The position numbers and the translations under genes were made by a program. From contig JABBOT010000080.1 of the NCBI GenBank assembly GCA_016165875.1, positions 17,270,572 to 17,334,571 of the forward strand: a DNA stretch of 64,000 bases, in the 5' to 3' direction. Source of the stretch: Acanthopleura granulata. Its lineage: Eukaryota > Mollusca > Polyplacophora > Chitonida > Chitonidae. This document shows, in pieces, positions 48,359 through 61,354 of this stretch; within the stretch, counting starts at the first letter, position 1; each line of letters opens with the position of its first letter. The notes beneath the pieces were generated by a model. It searched no databases. It was not told the DNA's origin and saw only the letters and a list, made by a program, of their open reading frames with translations.

Positions 48359-48418
48359 GTTGGTGGGGTGGTGGTGGGTGGGATGGGATGGGATGGGATG
48401 CGGGATGGGGTGGGGGTC
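48359..48418 (+). repeat. G-rich simple repeat with (GGGAT)n
   Basis: GGTGGGGTGGTGGTGGGTGG, then four GGATG units and a GGGATGGGGTGGGGG end. More than four runs of three or more G lie within 60 bases on the plus strand, so a G-quadruplex is possible. Confidence 0.85.
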
Positions 48419-49569
48419 GTCAGTAATCGACCACGTCAGATCTTAAGACTCACAGACGAGGTAATAGATCGCACACGGGTTAAATAAATCAATCGCGAAA
48501 GCAACCTGATTAGCCCAAACGCTCGTAGAATCTAACAGCCCTTCATGAAGTGAAGCCGGTAAACTGCGATCCTCTTGGAAGCTCCTCGAAAGGAAGAAAA
48601 AATATTTCTGCAGCTCTACAAAATGTCAGAATTAAGTTAAGGAGACCAGAGAAAACAAATTTATTTTAGGAACAAATTCTGGTGTAGATTAGCCAGAGAT
48701 TTGCGTTAAAGAATCATCGCTCGTGTAGAAAAAGGAAAGGCAAATGAACATCCCAAAAAGTGTGCAATATTGATTTTTGGTATTGTCATCAAAGGCGCTC
48801 GCCCGCTGAGCTGCCAAGCTCACTTACCTTTGAGCGTTTTTTGGTTTAAAATCCCTCATCTCGCGTAACCGAGAGTAAGGCTTAATGAGAAGAGAGCTAA
48901 AAATGACTGCAGGAAATCACCGAAGGCACTCATCGTTTTCTCTGCGCCATTTCCTCAGTCTACACAAACATAGTACTACTAAGTTGGTGTCATTTCGCTG
49001 TTCAGGAGACAAAGCCAGCACCATTCTGCACTGAAGTTCGATATTATTTTTGGATATCTCGTCTTCTGTCTTCTGTACCAAAAGGTCATGTGCTTGTATT
49101 ACTACAATTTGTTCTACCTTCATGTTCCAATAGCTCCGATTTGGGTCTGTTTCCTGGTTTGCTTAAGGCAGGCGCTCCTGTTGTGTTGCATCAGCTTGAA
49201 GGACATACCAAAAAACAGTTCACATGAAGCGTCCTACATTTAAAACATACTGACAACTAGCGAACTAGAATTTGACTTATTTCTCTGTCGAAACAGTTGT
49301 AACTCTTTTGAAAGGTGTGCAGTATGGTAAAAAGTGCGCTAGCTTCCATGTTTTCAAATTTTCCACATGATAAACTGATAAACCGTTGGACTATATTAGA
49401 TCTGTATGCATCAGAAAAGCGTATGCTAATACTTGTATAGCCATACACATGTTCTTTTCTGGGAACATCCATATCGATCCAACTACTTCATGATAATATC
49501 AATAATTTCTAGAAAATCTGTGAACAAATGAGTTTTCTTTCGATTACCGCGTGTTATTTACACCAAAAT
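48419..49569. other. Intergenic, no supported gene
   Basis: Only short frames. A GCTCGCCCGCTGAGCTGCCA stretch near 48799-48818 hints at a SINE head but no element could be followed. Confidence 0.35.
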
Positions 49570-49695
49570 TGGTTTCAATAAAGGTATAGCCCAAACTTGT
49601 TCATTATAAATTTCTCGGTGTGACTCGAGTCAGGATCGATCTCACGCCTCCCGGTTATTTTGTTTTGTCGTGCTTGGTCGCCTTAGCCCCAAAGC
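49570..49695 (-). mobile_element. tRNA-like SINE relic
   Basis: On the minus strand GGGGCTAAGGCGACCAAGCA (A-box side) is followed by CCGGGAGGCGTGAGATCGAT and CCTGACTCGAGTCACACCGA, which has the B-box pattern GATCGATCC. A body with GAGAAATTTATAATGAACAA follows. This matches a SINE type I remember from molluscs; only one copy is in the window. Confidence 0.4.
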
Positions 49696-52600
49696 GTGAA
49701 TCATTACTTCCAGTTTCTGCACTCTTCAACGAAGAGTTTTCATTAGTTATTTTCCCTTTTGGAATATTTTTGACGCAAACTTCACTCTAGAGAGATTATG
49801 ACTCTTGTTTATGGCTTCAAAGCTCATGTGATTTCAATGCAATAACTAGGATTTCAATGCAAAAATAAACCCCCAGAGATGTTCATGCTGTGTGTAAATC
49901 AGGGCGTACTTATAAACCCGAAGTTTAATGCTTTCTTACAGTTAACAAGTGTGAAAAATCTATGGAAGCCGGATACGGTCAGATCCTCTTCGGCATTCTT
50001 GTCTTCCTGTGACTTTCGAACCACAGGGCAGGTTTAAGACAAGATTTGAGAAAAGACTTGAATTTCTGCCAAACTTTTGTTAAAAATTAAGACCTTGATC
50101 AAAACTTGATTGTACATTCAAACAGGGCGCAAGATTCAGAAAGGACGCGAGATCCAGTTGGTGACGTGTGATTCAGACGAGTTTCAACGGATTCTCGATT
50201 ATTCATTTATTCATTCATTTATGTCCTCTCCAAATGCTTACTGGGTTACAGGAAATACAATGTCAAATATATTTATACGGTATGTACCAGGTGGACGAGC
50301 GCTTTACTGGCAAGGCACGCTTGAGAAGGTGAATTTTCATTTCTGCACGGGTCGAAACAAGAGAGAATGTCCAAAAAATGCAAATTCTGTGCATAAAAAA
50401 CAAATAATGCAATTGGATTAATCTAAACTAAGTTATAATAAAAAGCTTGATAAAACACATTCATGATCTGTTTTATGGAAAGACGTTGCGTGAGAACAAA
50501 ATGCAATTTTGGCGAAGAAGCTCAAAGATCTCCGGAAGGCATAGTTTGCGATCTAAACCATTTAAAATGTATTAGATGTGGATTTCCTATTCAGTGATGT
50601 AATAAATGTTAAAAATGGTACAAGATTTTGGAAGTTGTGGTGTAACATTATTTAGACTAAGAATCAACAACTGCCTGATGGCTCGCCCATACCTTGCGGT
50701 GTATATCGCCATCACAGTATTTCAGCGGCCAGAGTCTACAACATTACGCAGTCTACACTAAATGCACCGATTTCGGAAAGGTGATCACGGGCAAGGGAAA
50801 GGTGAATTCTGACTGATTTGTTTCGCTACCAGGTTGAACGAAAATAGAAAAGACCAGTGTCAAAATTACAGACCACGACAGGTATATCGGTTATCCGTGA
50901 TGTACACCCATAATGTTATAATGTAAAACGTCTAAGACAAAATCAGGCCGCAATGTAAGGCTAAAATAAAATATGCATGTGGATGCACGGGTCAGTTTAA
51001 TACATGGCCTTATCAGTAGCATCCCTATAGGAATAAAACAAGGCTACAGCGTAAATTTTGCGTTTCTTTCTGCCAAACAGTTGTTAACTTTCATGAATCG
51101 TCGTTTGTTTTCTTGTCTGAACACATTGCAAGTAATCGAACTGTAATGTAAGAAGCATAAGACTCAAAATCGTTAGATAATGTTTACCTAATCTGTTTTG
51201 CGGAAGTAAAATTAATTCCTTGTAAATCATTGTAATGGCGTCCATTGTGGCTATTGCGCTATTGTTTTAAACTATGCTCTATAAATATACTATAAAGTTT
51301 AATACATAAACTTGTTATTAATTATTATTATCGTTTTAGTTTTGTTGGATAAGACATACGGGAAATGAATTTCCATTACCTTATAGTTCCCATGGCAACA
51401 GTTTTCCCGGCTAATTCGCGACTATATTTCTGTTTGTTCTGAGAGTCAAATACGCTTGATGGGTTTCCGTCCTTTGAAGTATTTCTTTCTATGCTTTATA
51501 CATGCATGAGTTGGATTATAATCTTTAGAATCTAAGAGTTTTGATTTGTGTATGTGCTGTATGTTTAATGTTTTCCTAAAGCTTATTCATACAGTTCGGC
51601 TTACATTTATGTTCATTGCAAAGATATAAACAAAGCAGTCTTTTGAGTTTCTTAAAAGCGCATGTTGATGAATGTTAGATATTCTGATTTAAGCACAATA
51701 AAAATCATTTTCAAATAAAACAAAAAAAAAAGATAATTCTGAAACCATTGTTCTGTATGGTTTTTGTCATGATTTTTGACTGATGTGAATATTTCATGCT
51801 TTCTCGCTTGGCCTGATTTGGGAGAAATTCATTGTGATAAAAAATATGATTTCTTATTTGCATTTCATACTTCAGACATTTATTAAAAATTCAGACAAAT
51901 TAATCACTCCCAAAACAAGATGATATCGTTTGCAGACATAGTTGAAAAACGTAGTTTGAAACAAATGTGAATTGACTATGGCTACGATACCTCATAACAG
52001 AATTTCGTGTCGGCTCGCACGCAGGCCCCGTGTTAAGCGAAATGTTGAAAGATACAAGGGTTGAGTTACAGTACAGTGTATTTAAATTCGACCGATTGGA
52101 CAGACAAAATGATCGTAGTGTGGAGAGAATGAGTTCTTGGTATGGAAAACAGGCGAATGGACAATAACATTACGAATCACATTTTCTTTACAATAACATC
52201 ATGGACGTCTCGCATGTCAGAATGTACTGTAGAGCTTATGGTGTTACGTTTCAGTGATTAAAGGCAAATATGGTACTGACCGTTAGTGATTTGCAGAGAA
52301 CTGAATATAGGCGACGAGTTAAAAGAAAGATTTTGTAGTCTAGTACTTCTGCTGTACATTATCTTCGTGGGTCGTCACCCGGTATAAGATGGCGAAGGTA
52401 TACCCTGAAACCCAACGGAGTTTTACGAGAAAACCCCTTGCTTGCAACACAGCATAAGAAATGCACATTTTTTACTTAAACCTCTTGGACTGGAGTTGGA
52501 TTTAAGCAATTCCTCAAACCAGTGATCGGAGGCAAGTTGGCTGGAAAGTAAGCTTTTGCAGTTTGAGGGACTTTCTGCTTAACGTTACAACATAATTCTG

Positions 52601-54518
52601 CCAGTTTACTTCTTGTTTACATCTAGCGTGGCAAGAGGATTACGAAATGTTTGGAATTTCCCATCTCTCAACAGCAGACTGGCACATGTTGTTTTACAGT
52701 GTTTAAGTAGTTAAAACGATCACACTTACTTGCGCATACATCCTAAGCTGGTTGAGTTTCGTACAAGAGGAATACGCTGTACTAAAGGTGCTGCGCCAAC
52801 ACGTTCTTTTTCCATTATATTTTAGCTAATTTGGGATATTCCTCATACTGTACGACTTATGTTTTGATGAAATATTTTTGTATTTGTATTTGACTGGGTT
52901 TTTAGTTCATGAAAGAAACATTAACAGAGCTGTAAAAGTTGACTTACTGTTTCATGACTGTATGGAAGCCTATTCAGGCTGTACGAGCTGAGATCAAACA
53001 AGACACGACGGAGCAGTTGATTCAAGGTTTAAACTATAACTGAAACCACAAAATAACGTTTAAACTCTTTCAGATAAAAAAAATAAGTAAATATGAAAAT
53101 AAATAAACATATAAAAATAAAGAGTATAAGAAAGAAAAAGTTTCAGTGCTAATTATGTGCTTTTAAAGTTTCATTTCGGAGACAAAACCCTCACTGCTTG
53201 GGTTGCCCAACTTCACAAAAATACTGATTTTATTAGTCAACTCAGAATAATGTCCGTAGTACAATACGCTTGAGTAAATATCTTTCAAAGATGAGAAAAC
53301 TTTAAAGAATTACAGTTTCCGCCATATTTTCTGACCTCTTGGATTTTAAGATTTGTTAGGGATGTGAGGAAATACGGCATAAGGGAAGAAAATGGAGAAA
53401 TTTGGACGTATAATGAGAAAGAACAAAAGAACACGACTCTTGGACCGAGATCTTTTATATTTCGCATTGAATTATTACTGTCGACTTTATACATTTGCCT
53501 GCATTTACAATTAAGTCTTGATCAAAAGTATGATATATTTTTACTGTCAGTGTCATACAATAAAACCTCAAAGGCCAAGTCATTACTTAAGTCGTTAACA
53601 TGAGATAATACCCTCGGGACGAGTGAATGTCATCAAACGGGCGACAAAGAATTATTTTCCTCTCTATATGAGTGATAGATTTTAAATAAAACCGAAGCAA
53701 TAGACTGCTAGCTGAATTCACAAGAAACCAGCAATGGGATGGAAACAATCGTTAGCCAGCAACTGAAGACGGAATTAGGCGATTCCAAGGAGGTTTTATC
53801 TGTTGACTGCAACGGGTTTCATTTTATTTTATTTCCGCTTTTCATTCATTATGATCAGTTCTTATCATTGTAGATGTATATCTATGTTACGGGGAATCAA
53901 TGATATCGATGTCGAAGGGAGACTTTAGGTACAAGACAATACGAGTAATATTAGCTACAACGTTACAAATAGATCCTGCATCTTCATCCCATGTTTTATA
54001 GCACTGTTTGGGGCCTTCATGGCGAAGGAAGATAGAGCGCTAGCATATCGCAGTGACACAAGAGCGTTTCATCAATGCAGTCCCTGTATGTTTAAGTCAT
54101 CTTTATTGAGCTACAGCATAGTGTATATTTTCCAAGAAAAACATGCGTGTTGATATTTGTGAAGTTGGCTCCACACTATGATATGTAATATAACACCTTT
54201 TGTAGGTTTTCCTGAATTTTATCTCCATGGTTATTCAACAGTATCTTGCGGGAATCACCTAGCAGTTGCTTAACATACACGATTTTCTTACATACTGATA
54301 TGTCCATTAAATGTTATCGAGGCTGGTGTTGAAGATACACGGATGTCTGACATCGCTTCCTAATGTTGTCTTTTACTATGCCTTTCTGGGCATCCTTCTT
54401 ACGTGTATTCCCTTTCCTGTTGTTCCATATTGTTTTTGTTTTCCCTTTCTGTCGACGTTTTCACAGTCATGAACGTTTTAGCAATTGTAAGATTTGGCAT
54501 TAATTACGTATTCTTTTC
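49696..54518. other. Intergenic, AT-rich, no supported gene
   Basis: Includes an A10 run near 51722, AT-rich microsatellite-like sequence at 53080-53130 and a 103-codon frame at 50110-50421 that contains ATTCATTTATTCATTCATTT and is not protein-like. Confidence 0.4.
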
Positions 54519-54850
54519 AGTGTAGGTGTCATCGACCGCCATTGCAGCCACACCTACATACTCCTCAGAGAGCCATTGTCAACGACTCGCACTTTTCGCT
54601 CACATTCCCAAACACCCTGCAGTGCACGTTTTCAACGACTTTTTCGCCACCCATCCATATTCCTCATAGTGCAGGTATCAGCAACCAGAATTTTTGGCCA
54701 TCCCACCACACTCCTCACAATATCGGCGCCGGCCACGTCATTGGCGTGCGCCACCTGTTATCTATTCCGGTCATACAGCACACAACCCCATTGCTGAATA
54801 CCACTGATGTTGTATCCGTGGAACAGGCAGGGGCGGTTTCCAATCTATAG
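54519..54850 (+). repeat. Degenerate ~50-bp minisatellite inside a 110-codon open frame
   Basis: Four degenerate units of about 47-52 bases start near 54519, 54571, 54623 and 54670; each has a GT-TCAACGAC-type block and an ACACTCCTCA-type block. A plus frame stays open from before 54519 to the stop at 54848-54850 and is rich in His, Pro, Thr and Ser. CTTTTCAG directly precedes the array and could be a 3' splice site. The open frame may only reflect a stop-free repeat unit; no protein family is recognised. Confidence 0.5.
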
Positions 54851-55799
54851 TCAGTCTTTCTCTGCAACAAGTCATAAACTTCTCAATATTGCAGATTCAA
54901 ACGGAGAGTATTTAAAAACAGGAATAAATCATGTCCTCAGCGTATGTTAATGGAAGGGTTCAGTTTTATTGCACGAGGACGAAATACGAAGCGGGGCTTG
55001 AAGGTTGAAGTTACTGGGGGCCTGGTCGCGATACGAATTGCGTGCTTTTTGTGCGTTGAATTGTAAGATATTCTATACAGTACAGTTAAATATATCCAGT
55101 CGTTGAATTTCTAAACTGGCTTGCTCCAGACGTGATCTTTGCATGTAAGAAAGGTCAGTGATTTGAGGGAAACAGGTTTAGAACATGTGGCTAACTAAAA
55201 ACAGAGGGCAGGGTGATGTTTTGAAGAATGAGATATTAAGGCGTTTGGCAAATATAGATGATGGAAGAACCGGGATGCCCGGCAAGCACCTGCGATCAAC
55301 ATATACTAAATTATTTTGCTACCCACGATCTTTACATTTAACAGGAATCGTGTTTTTAAAACTTCACTAGACAAGCACCACAAGGCTGTATAGCCCACAG
55401 ATTGATCCCAGACGAACTGGACTCCATTTGGCAGAACAATACAACACGAGTTTGTTTGTGTATTGAAGAGTTCAGTGAAACATCATGGTCTTCGCCATGC
55501 AGCAGCCTGTGTATATGCACCTAATGACGGCAAGCCATATTATGCGCTACACAGAATTAGGCAACACCTTGTTAGAGATTTATACTTGCCTAATCTACAA
55601 TTGACTAAATTCAACGTTGTTCCCCCATTCCATCGGGATGAAGATTTTCGCAATTTTTTAAAAAACTTCCAGGGTTTTTACTCCCTTGCACAAAAGGTTA
55701 CGAGTGTCAAAGAGAAAATATGCTGAGCAAGGTTCGTTACACCAACAGTCAAAGCCTCGGGCTCAGTTAATACAAATATTCATGAATTCAGTTGATAAA
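54851..55799. other. Intergenic, no supported gene
   Basis: A plus frame at 55463-55726 (87 codons, PNLQLTKFNVVPPFHRDEDF) looks somewhat protein-like but has no motif or splice support that I could identify. Confidence 0.3.
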
Positions 55800-55885
55800 T
55801 TGACCAGGTTTTAACACCGCCCTCAAGAATATTTCATTTATAAGACGGCGGCCAGGTTTATGGGCGATGGAAACCGTAGATATTT
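55800..55885 (-). mobile_element. SINE fragment (mollusc-type core)
   Basis: On the plus strand GTTTTAACACCGCCCTCAAG, then AATATTTCATTTATAAGACG and GCGGCCAGG. It is the reversed 3' part of the core seen at 29350-29610. Tail and head are lost. Confidence 0.7.
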
Positions 55886-56064
55886 GTTTTCCAGATTCCT
55901 GATGAACTTGCTGGCTTAAAGCCGAAACCAACCCTCCCCCCCTCCAAAAAAAACTTAGAACCTGAATTACTGCACGCGACTTCAATGGTCAAAGTCTGCC
56001 CAGCTTCAACATGGACCTAATAACATTATATTCCTTATCCTGATAATTCCTTAATTCCATTCTT

Positions 56065-56200
56065 TCACTTATACGGTGGAGGCCAGTTCTGTTCGCGGAG
56101 AAAGCCAGAAATCCCTACTGGAGTAAACCACTGGCATTTTGCAAGTTACAGAGGAACTTTGTCACGGGTAGAGTTGGACACCATATCGGCGGAAGAATTG
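56065..56200 (-). mobile_element. SINE fragment, second core type
   Basis: On the plus strand TTCACTTATACGGTGGAGGC, CAGTTCTGTTCGCGGAGAAA, GCCAGAAATCCCTACTGGAG, TAAACCACTGGC and TTTGCAAGTTACAGAGGAAC. This is the reversed core of the same family as 31330-31490. It lies about 180 bases from a fragment of the first family. Confidence 0.65.
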
Positions 56201-59200
56201 GTCTTCAAATAACATGAGACTGCCCAAACAACCGTACGAGCGCCGTCTGCCTGACCGCTTATTATCACTATGGTTCCAATCTAATTATAGGTCACGCTCC
56301 TTGAATTGTTACGGCCTCTGTGCGATCGAAGTTTTGACGATTGCGCAGAGGGAACAGCCGGTGGGATAACAGCCTTCACAGATATTGCTTTAGCATTTTG
56401 CTATTAAGTACTGAAGACTTCATCCACTACACAGCAAAAACGGGTCTGAGAATGATTTAAAGAATGATTGCTCTGTTCATGAGTTCATTGTGTGTCCAGT
56501 GTCCCGCTTTCTTCGTTCTTTATCTTTAAGTGAGAGAAAGGTGCAACAACCTACAGATCATGTCAACGTTCTTTGTTTTCGAATGAAATAATGTCATTTT
56601 ATAAAGCTCGATTGAAAATCCAGATACACAGAAAAAAAATCCCTTTCTAGCAAACCTTGAAGACGTTTCTTTGAACAGGTATTTTGTGAAAAATCCACCA
56701 AACATTGGGAACGAAGAATTCTTCAGTTCACTTTCAGTTTATGTTACTACCTGCCTCTTCAAAGTTGCGTCTGCAGGGACTGAAAACAGTTACACCATTG
56801 TTTTACATTCAGCTCCCCGTTTCAGCTGAGTGCTTTTGATTCTAGGATTACATGTGCTTAAATTTCGTGATGGATGAACGCACTGGTTTTTGCAAAGAGT
56901 ACTAGTTGCATTGTGACTCCATATAATAACTGCAAATCAACCAACATGTCCGTTATTGGCCAGTTCAGTCTGACAATATTAAATGAATAAAGTCCTCTTG
57001 CTACTGATTCGTTTGTGCCTTGATTGTTATTACAGATTGATTGCATTTTACTTAATTACCTCGCATTCTTCCTCGTAAGACAGCCATAATATTATCATTG
57101 AACACTTTTTCTGTGACATAATTCATTTCTGCCCGAACTGATCGAGTTTGCTTGGACAGAACTGAATGCTTTATAGAAATAAATTGAGCATCAGGCAAAG
57201 AAATTGATTAAATGGCTAGAAAATACAATCTTTAGCAACGTGATAAACTCAATAAAACATTGGCTTTTTGGAAATTTTTCTTTGTATCCATTTCGGTCTG
57301 ATTACCAATGAATTTTGATTCCAAAATTTATTCCATTTGGTCAGAACTCTGTTGCGATGAACAGTCAAATACACAGGCACAATGGTGTAAAATGCACCAA
57401 AGACGGTAGTTGTGCAGAATGTTTCTGAAAAGAAACTGGTTTTTTTTTTTAATGTTTAGGAATAACCATCTGATCAAGTGCGAAAACTCATGCAAAATGT
57501 AGCCAAACATCAGGTAAAATTATAGTGGTTTTTCTAATTATGACCGCAGCAATGGGTTGTCAGAATTTTTTGAGATGGATGAAACTGACAGTTGGCAAAA
57601 TTACATCATCGTTGTACAATGCTCATAAGCAGTGCTTCTGATTGTTTGTGGTGTTATTCGAGTTTTGAAATTATAGCAATAGGTTACCGTGTAGGTCCGC
57701 CATGATGTTCTTGCGACCCATGTCTCACTGAAATCGGATCTAATCGATTCCCTATAATAATCTGTGCTTAAATAGATCGTGAGTAAACCTAGCACGTCCT
57801 TTGATGTCTCTTTGGTTATAAAGGTGAACAATCTTGGAACAAACGAGAATCCTTTCTTCTAAACCAGAAACGATTGAATGAGTCGACTCCTCTTCACTTC
57901 CCTGAATGCAGGAGCACACATTGGATCGAACACACACTGGACGGTTTGGTAATTATAGGTTTTACTCCACATCCAGTTGGAGGGGTCGGCTGTAATGGAT
58001 GTGCATGACTTGTAAGATTGTCATTATCGGGGCAGTTGATAGGTATGGTTTTATTAGGAGCGTTAAGCTAACATGAAGCTGTGCGTGGGTAGCCATGACC
58101 ATAGCAAAGGACTGTTTCAGTTCCCTTTTCGAGGACACGTCCCGCTAACAGACAATTCACTTGACCTTCCATAACCTCTTCACCTAACCTGCTCATAAAC
58201 AAGTTCTGACGATCTGATAGATCCAAAGGTTAACCACTCTTTTCAGTAAACTTGATTCGCTGATTCTCGTAAGCAACGACTGATTACGAAAGCGGGAACC
58301 GTTGAAAGTTTATCTAAATAAACCTTTATAGCATTATTATAAAGGAATGCAAATAATGTGACCCGTTTATAAGACATGAGATATATTGGATACACTGGTA
58401 TTTGTTCATCGTAGGTGACAATCCCAGTATCATTGGAACAGATAAATAGCAACCCCGCATGCTTATAGACTCTTAACAATCAAGGATCAGCAGAGACAAT
58501 GCTCGGTGCTTTCTTCACCATCCGTGATGACAATCCCACTGACAAGTGTAAAGGTTATTTTCCACGCGGCACAGTAGAGTTGCCATGTAGAGCGCTGGTA
58601 GAAACGTTATTGCAGGCGAAGGGCGCTCGACGGGATTGCGTTCTTGTCGATAGATGAATCTCCAGGGACGTGTATCGGCTTTCAACGATCGCATTACGAG
58701 AAAATGGCAATGAATGTACCCTCCCAGTGCAGCACTAACACCTTAGTTGTTTGCCAGCATTCTTTATTAAACGTGAGAGGGAATCGTCCTTGAATAAACG
58801 GTCAAAGATTGTCAAAGGTCAGATAAAGTCTCTTTAAAAACAGGATCTTGCCTCTACACTGCTAAAACTGTTGTTGCACCCGAGTTAATAGCTGTCCCTT
58901 TAATGAACTGTTTCAAGAAAGCATGCAATATTTGTTGAACTCACACGCGACATCATGTACATTCTTCCGTCACCACGCAACGCATCACACTGCCTCCTGA
59001 CAATAAAACACTAGAGGCAGTTTGATTTCTGGGTGCACTGCTGTTGCAGACAATTCTTTGCTGAAGACAAAATTGATTTTAACTGCTCTTATGTGAATTT
59101 CCTTTAAATTACGGGAGCAAACATGGAAACGTAAGCTTGTACATGTACTGATATGTTATCCTCCGACACTGGTGAACCCACGCACGCGCCTGAGGCCAGC

Positions 59201-59263
59201 TTTCTGGATCCAGCCGTACCGTGAGCACGCAACACGAACACACAGCTCTCTGTCTCTTTACAG
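56201..59263. other. Intergenic or intronic, no exon recognised
   Basis: If 59264-59405 is a terminal exon, this region may be an intron of that gene. I could not find a convincing upstream exon. Confidence 0.35.
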
Positions 59264-59405
59264 CGCACTGTTTGTCGAGTTCATTCCGTTACTAGCCTTG
59301 ACAGCTAACTTCTTAGGACATGCTGTGTTGGTGTCGGTAGCCACTTCGCTGTACAAGTACTTCATGTCACGATCCCGTACACCTTCAGTGAAAGAGGAAA
59401 AATAA
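59264..59405 (+). CDS. Probable 3'-terminal coding exon of an unrecognised membrane protein
   Basis: CTCTCTGTCTCTTTACAG (59246-59263) is a textbook polypyrimidine tract and 3' splice site. The frame after it, entered at the third codon position, is open to TAA at 59403-59405. It encodes a hydrophobic stretch (FVEFIPLLALTANFLGHAVL then VSVATSLYKYF) long enough to cross a membrane, followed by a basic and polar tail (MSRSRTPSVKEEK), the arrangement of a C-terminal membrane anchor with a cytosolic tail. AATAAA overlaps the stop. The frame can also be read open upstream to 59172, but that part is low in protein character, which supports the splice. I do not recognise the family. Upstream exons were not found, so chance or an exonised repeat remains possible. 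Confidence 0.45.
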
Positions 59406-59406
59406 A
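59401..59406 (+). terminator. AATAAA polyadenylation signal overlapping the stop
   Basis: AATAAA starts two bases before the TAA stop of the exon at 59264-59405. A cleavage site about 15-30 bases downstream would give an almost absent 3' UTR. Confidence 0.35.
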
Positions 59407-59804
59407 GAAATTAGGAAGATGACAAAGATTTTAAAAGCAATAGGGATTTGTAAGCAAGTGTAAAAGGTAATAGGGTGCTGGATTCACCAATGGCGTACCT
59501 CTTCCCTCGGTTCAAAGCCAGGTCGATCACTGTTCTTTTATAGTACATGACTACGATACCAGTTTGTCTGCAAATCACCATCACAAAGCCAGGAATGAAC
59601 AATAACTGATACGAAGATGCCTTAATTTACAATGTCTGGTCATTATTGGACCTATATCACAACGTAAAAAGTACGTCACATTAGATCATGCACAAGTTTT
59701 GAGATCCAGTTTTATTTTCATATGTTTTCTTGTACTTTTCATCTGAGCAGTTTCTACGGCTAGAAAACTTTCAAATCTCTGTCGCTGTTACCCATAAAAG
59801 TCAT
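59406..59804. other. No recognisable feature
   Basis: Spacer after the probable terminal exon; no gene or repeat seen. Confidence 0.35.
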
Positions 59805-60000
59805 ATATTTACTTCATTGGGGTTTTACGCCGTACTGGAGATTAGTTCCCTTTTTCGACGGCTGCCAGGATTATGTTAGAGTAAAATGGGCAGCGCCCAT
59901 AGGGAACTCACAATCACCCGCAGGTTGACTATACCACCGAAGAGGAAGCCAGTGTTAGCTGGCCTTTTACTCACAGGAACCGAGTAAAACTTTCATTCAA
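59805..60000 (-). mobile_element. SINE relic, core plus part of head
   Basis: On the plus strand GGGGTTTTACGCCGTACTGG, CGACGGCTGCCAGGATTATG, ATCACCCGCAGGTTGACTAT and GAGGAAGCCAGTGTTAGCTG follow each other, then ACTCACAGG. This is the reversed order of core and head of the SINE at 29350-29610. It is longer than most other copies in the window. Confidence 0.75.
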
Positions 60001-61250
60001 TTATTGCTACATTGAAATTAGGGTGGACGTGCCTTTTATCACAACATGACATTTTTATAACATCCTAGCTGGACAGATCACTTCTGTGAGTGTCGCTCTT
60101 TCTGTATAGGTCAGTGTGTCACTCGGCCGGGCAGATTTTTGACATCCCATCTTTTATCACAGGCAATTCGCTTAATACTGAACCCGGTTACGAGAAGGAA
60201 TGTCATTTCTGTTGAGAATATGTCCTTGTTTATTTGTGAACCTGAAGGAAAACGCAACGTTGTCACCTCTGGAGTGGGACGACATGACTGACATTTAATT
60301 TGTGCTCTGAAGGAACTCCGTTTAAAGAAAATACAACAAAAACCGAATAAATAAGAAATAATCTACTGTCATCTGGTTCTCGAGTTTATATTGCCTTATT
60401 TATTAAATATTACATATTTAGTATATCCATTAACATCCGTCTAGAACAGAAAAAATAAAGCTTCTATTGTTGTCGCGGGTAAGTGGTACGCGTTGGTGGG
60501 GGGTTGGGGGAGGGGAGCGGCTAAGCCGGGGAAAACAACCCATGGCATACAGTCTTCTGCTACACGCAACATCCACTTTTGTGACCAGATTAAATGCACA
60601 ACAGAATCATAAGTCTTATCCTGAAGACAGTTAAGCTTTGTAGTGCTTTAAAGTCTGGCAGTTGTGTGTGTCAGAACCAGTGCCCGAGGAGCCATTCACA
60701 TCGAGTTTCTCTTGGTACTGTGCATCGTCAGAGAAAGACCAGCCGTCGGCAGTCAAATGTAGACAATGTTTGTGTTCTCTGGCATGGGGATGCCAATACC
60801 TAGCGACAACACCGTCCCTTTTAATATCTACACAACCTCCCCTACACGCATTAGGGATTTTAACTGGAGACGATCTTCCGCGCCACAGTTATGTATTGAA
60901 AATATAGAAAGGCTTTGCGAAATCGTGGTAATTTCTTTAAGAAACCGAAACGCATCGAGAGTAATGACCGAGACAGTTCTAAGTCAAAGAGTGCAATAGA
61001 GCCATTGCCTTGTCTTTTTCTATTCAGTAATTTGGGGTCGTTTTCAACACTGTAAATTCCCATGTTTAAATTATAAACACTTTCATGCATCATACTACAA
61101 CTAATGTAAGCCTATATACATGTTTTAGACATTTATGTTTAATACTTAAATATACATGTATATTAATTAAACACGCTTATTTGAAGTTTAATCACCCAAT
61201 AAACGAGTTGGGCGTTGGTCATTTTACAATGTATTCAAAGCAACTGACAA
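60001..61250. other. Intergenic upstream of the candidate gene; G-rich tract
   Basis: GGTGGGGGGTTGGGGGAGGG at 60495-60514 has at least three long G runs on the plus strand. Three mutually overlapping plus-strand frames at 60594-60999 have no motif. Confidence 0.4.
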
Positions 61251-61254
61251 CTTG

Positions 61255-61279
61255 CCAATCAAATAGTAGGTCAGCCAAT
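61255..61279 (+). promoter_or_regulatory. Two CCAAT boxes 20 bp apart
   Basis: GCCAATCA at 61254-61261 and AGCCAATCAG at 61273-61282. Paired CCAAT boxes about 80-100 bases before an ATG are a common arrangement bound by NF-Y in animal promoters. The ATG in question is at 61355. No TATA box is seen except the weak TTAAATAG at 61335-61342. Confidence 0.5.
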
Positions 61280-61354
61280 CAGAAGCCGTTTCTATGATGA
61301 GGCGCTCATGTTTTCTGTAATTCTATACTGAGCCTTAAATAGTATGGAGCAAAG

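Noticed and set aside
48799..48890. Possible SINE head (GCTCGCCCGCTGAGCTGCCA)
   Set aside because: No second box, core or tail could be followed in either direction.
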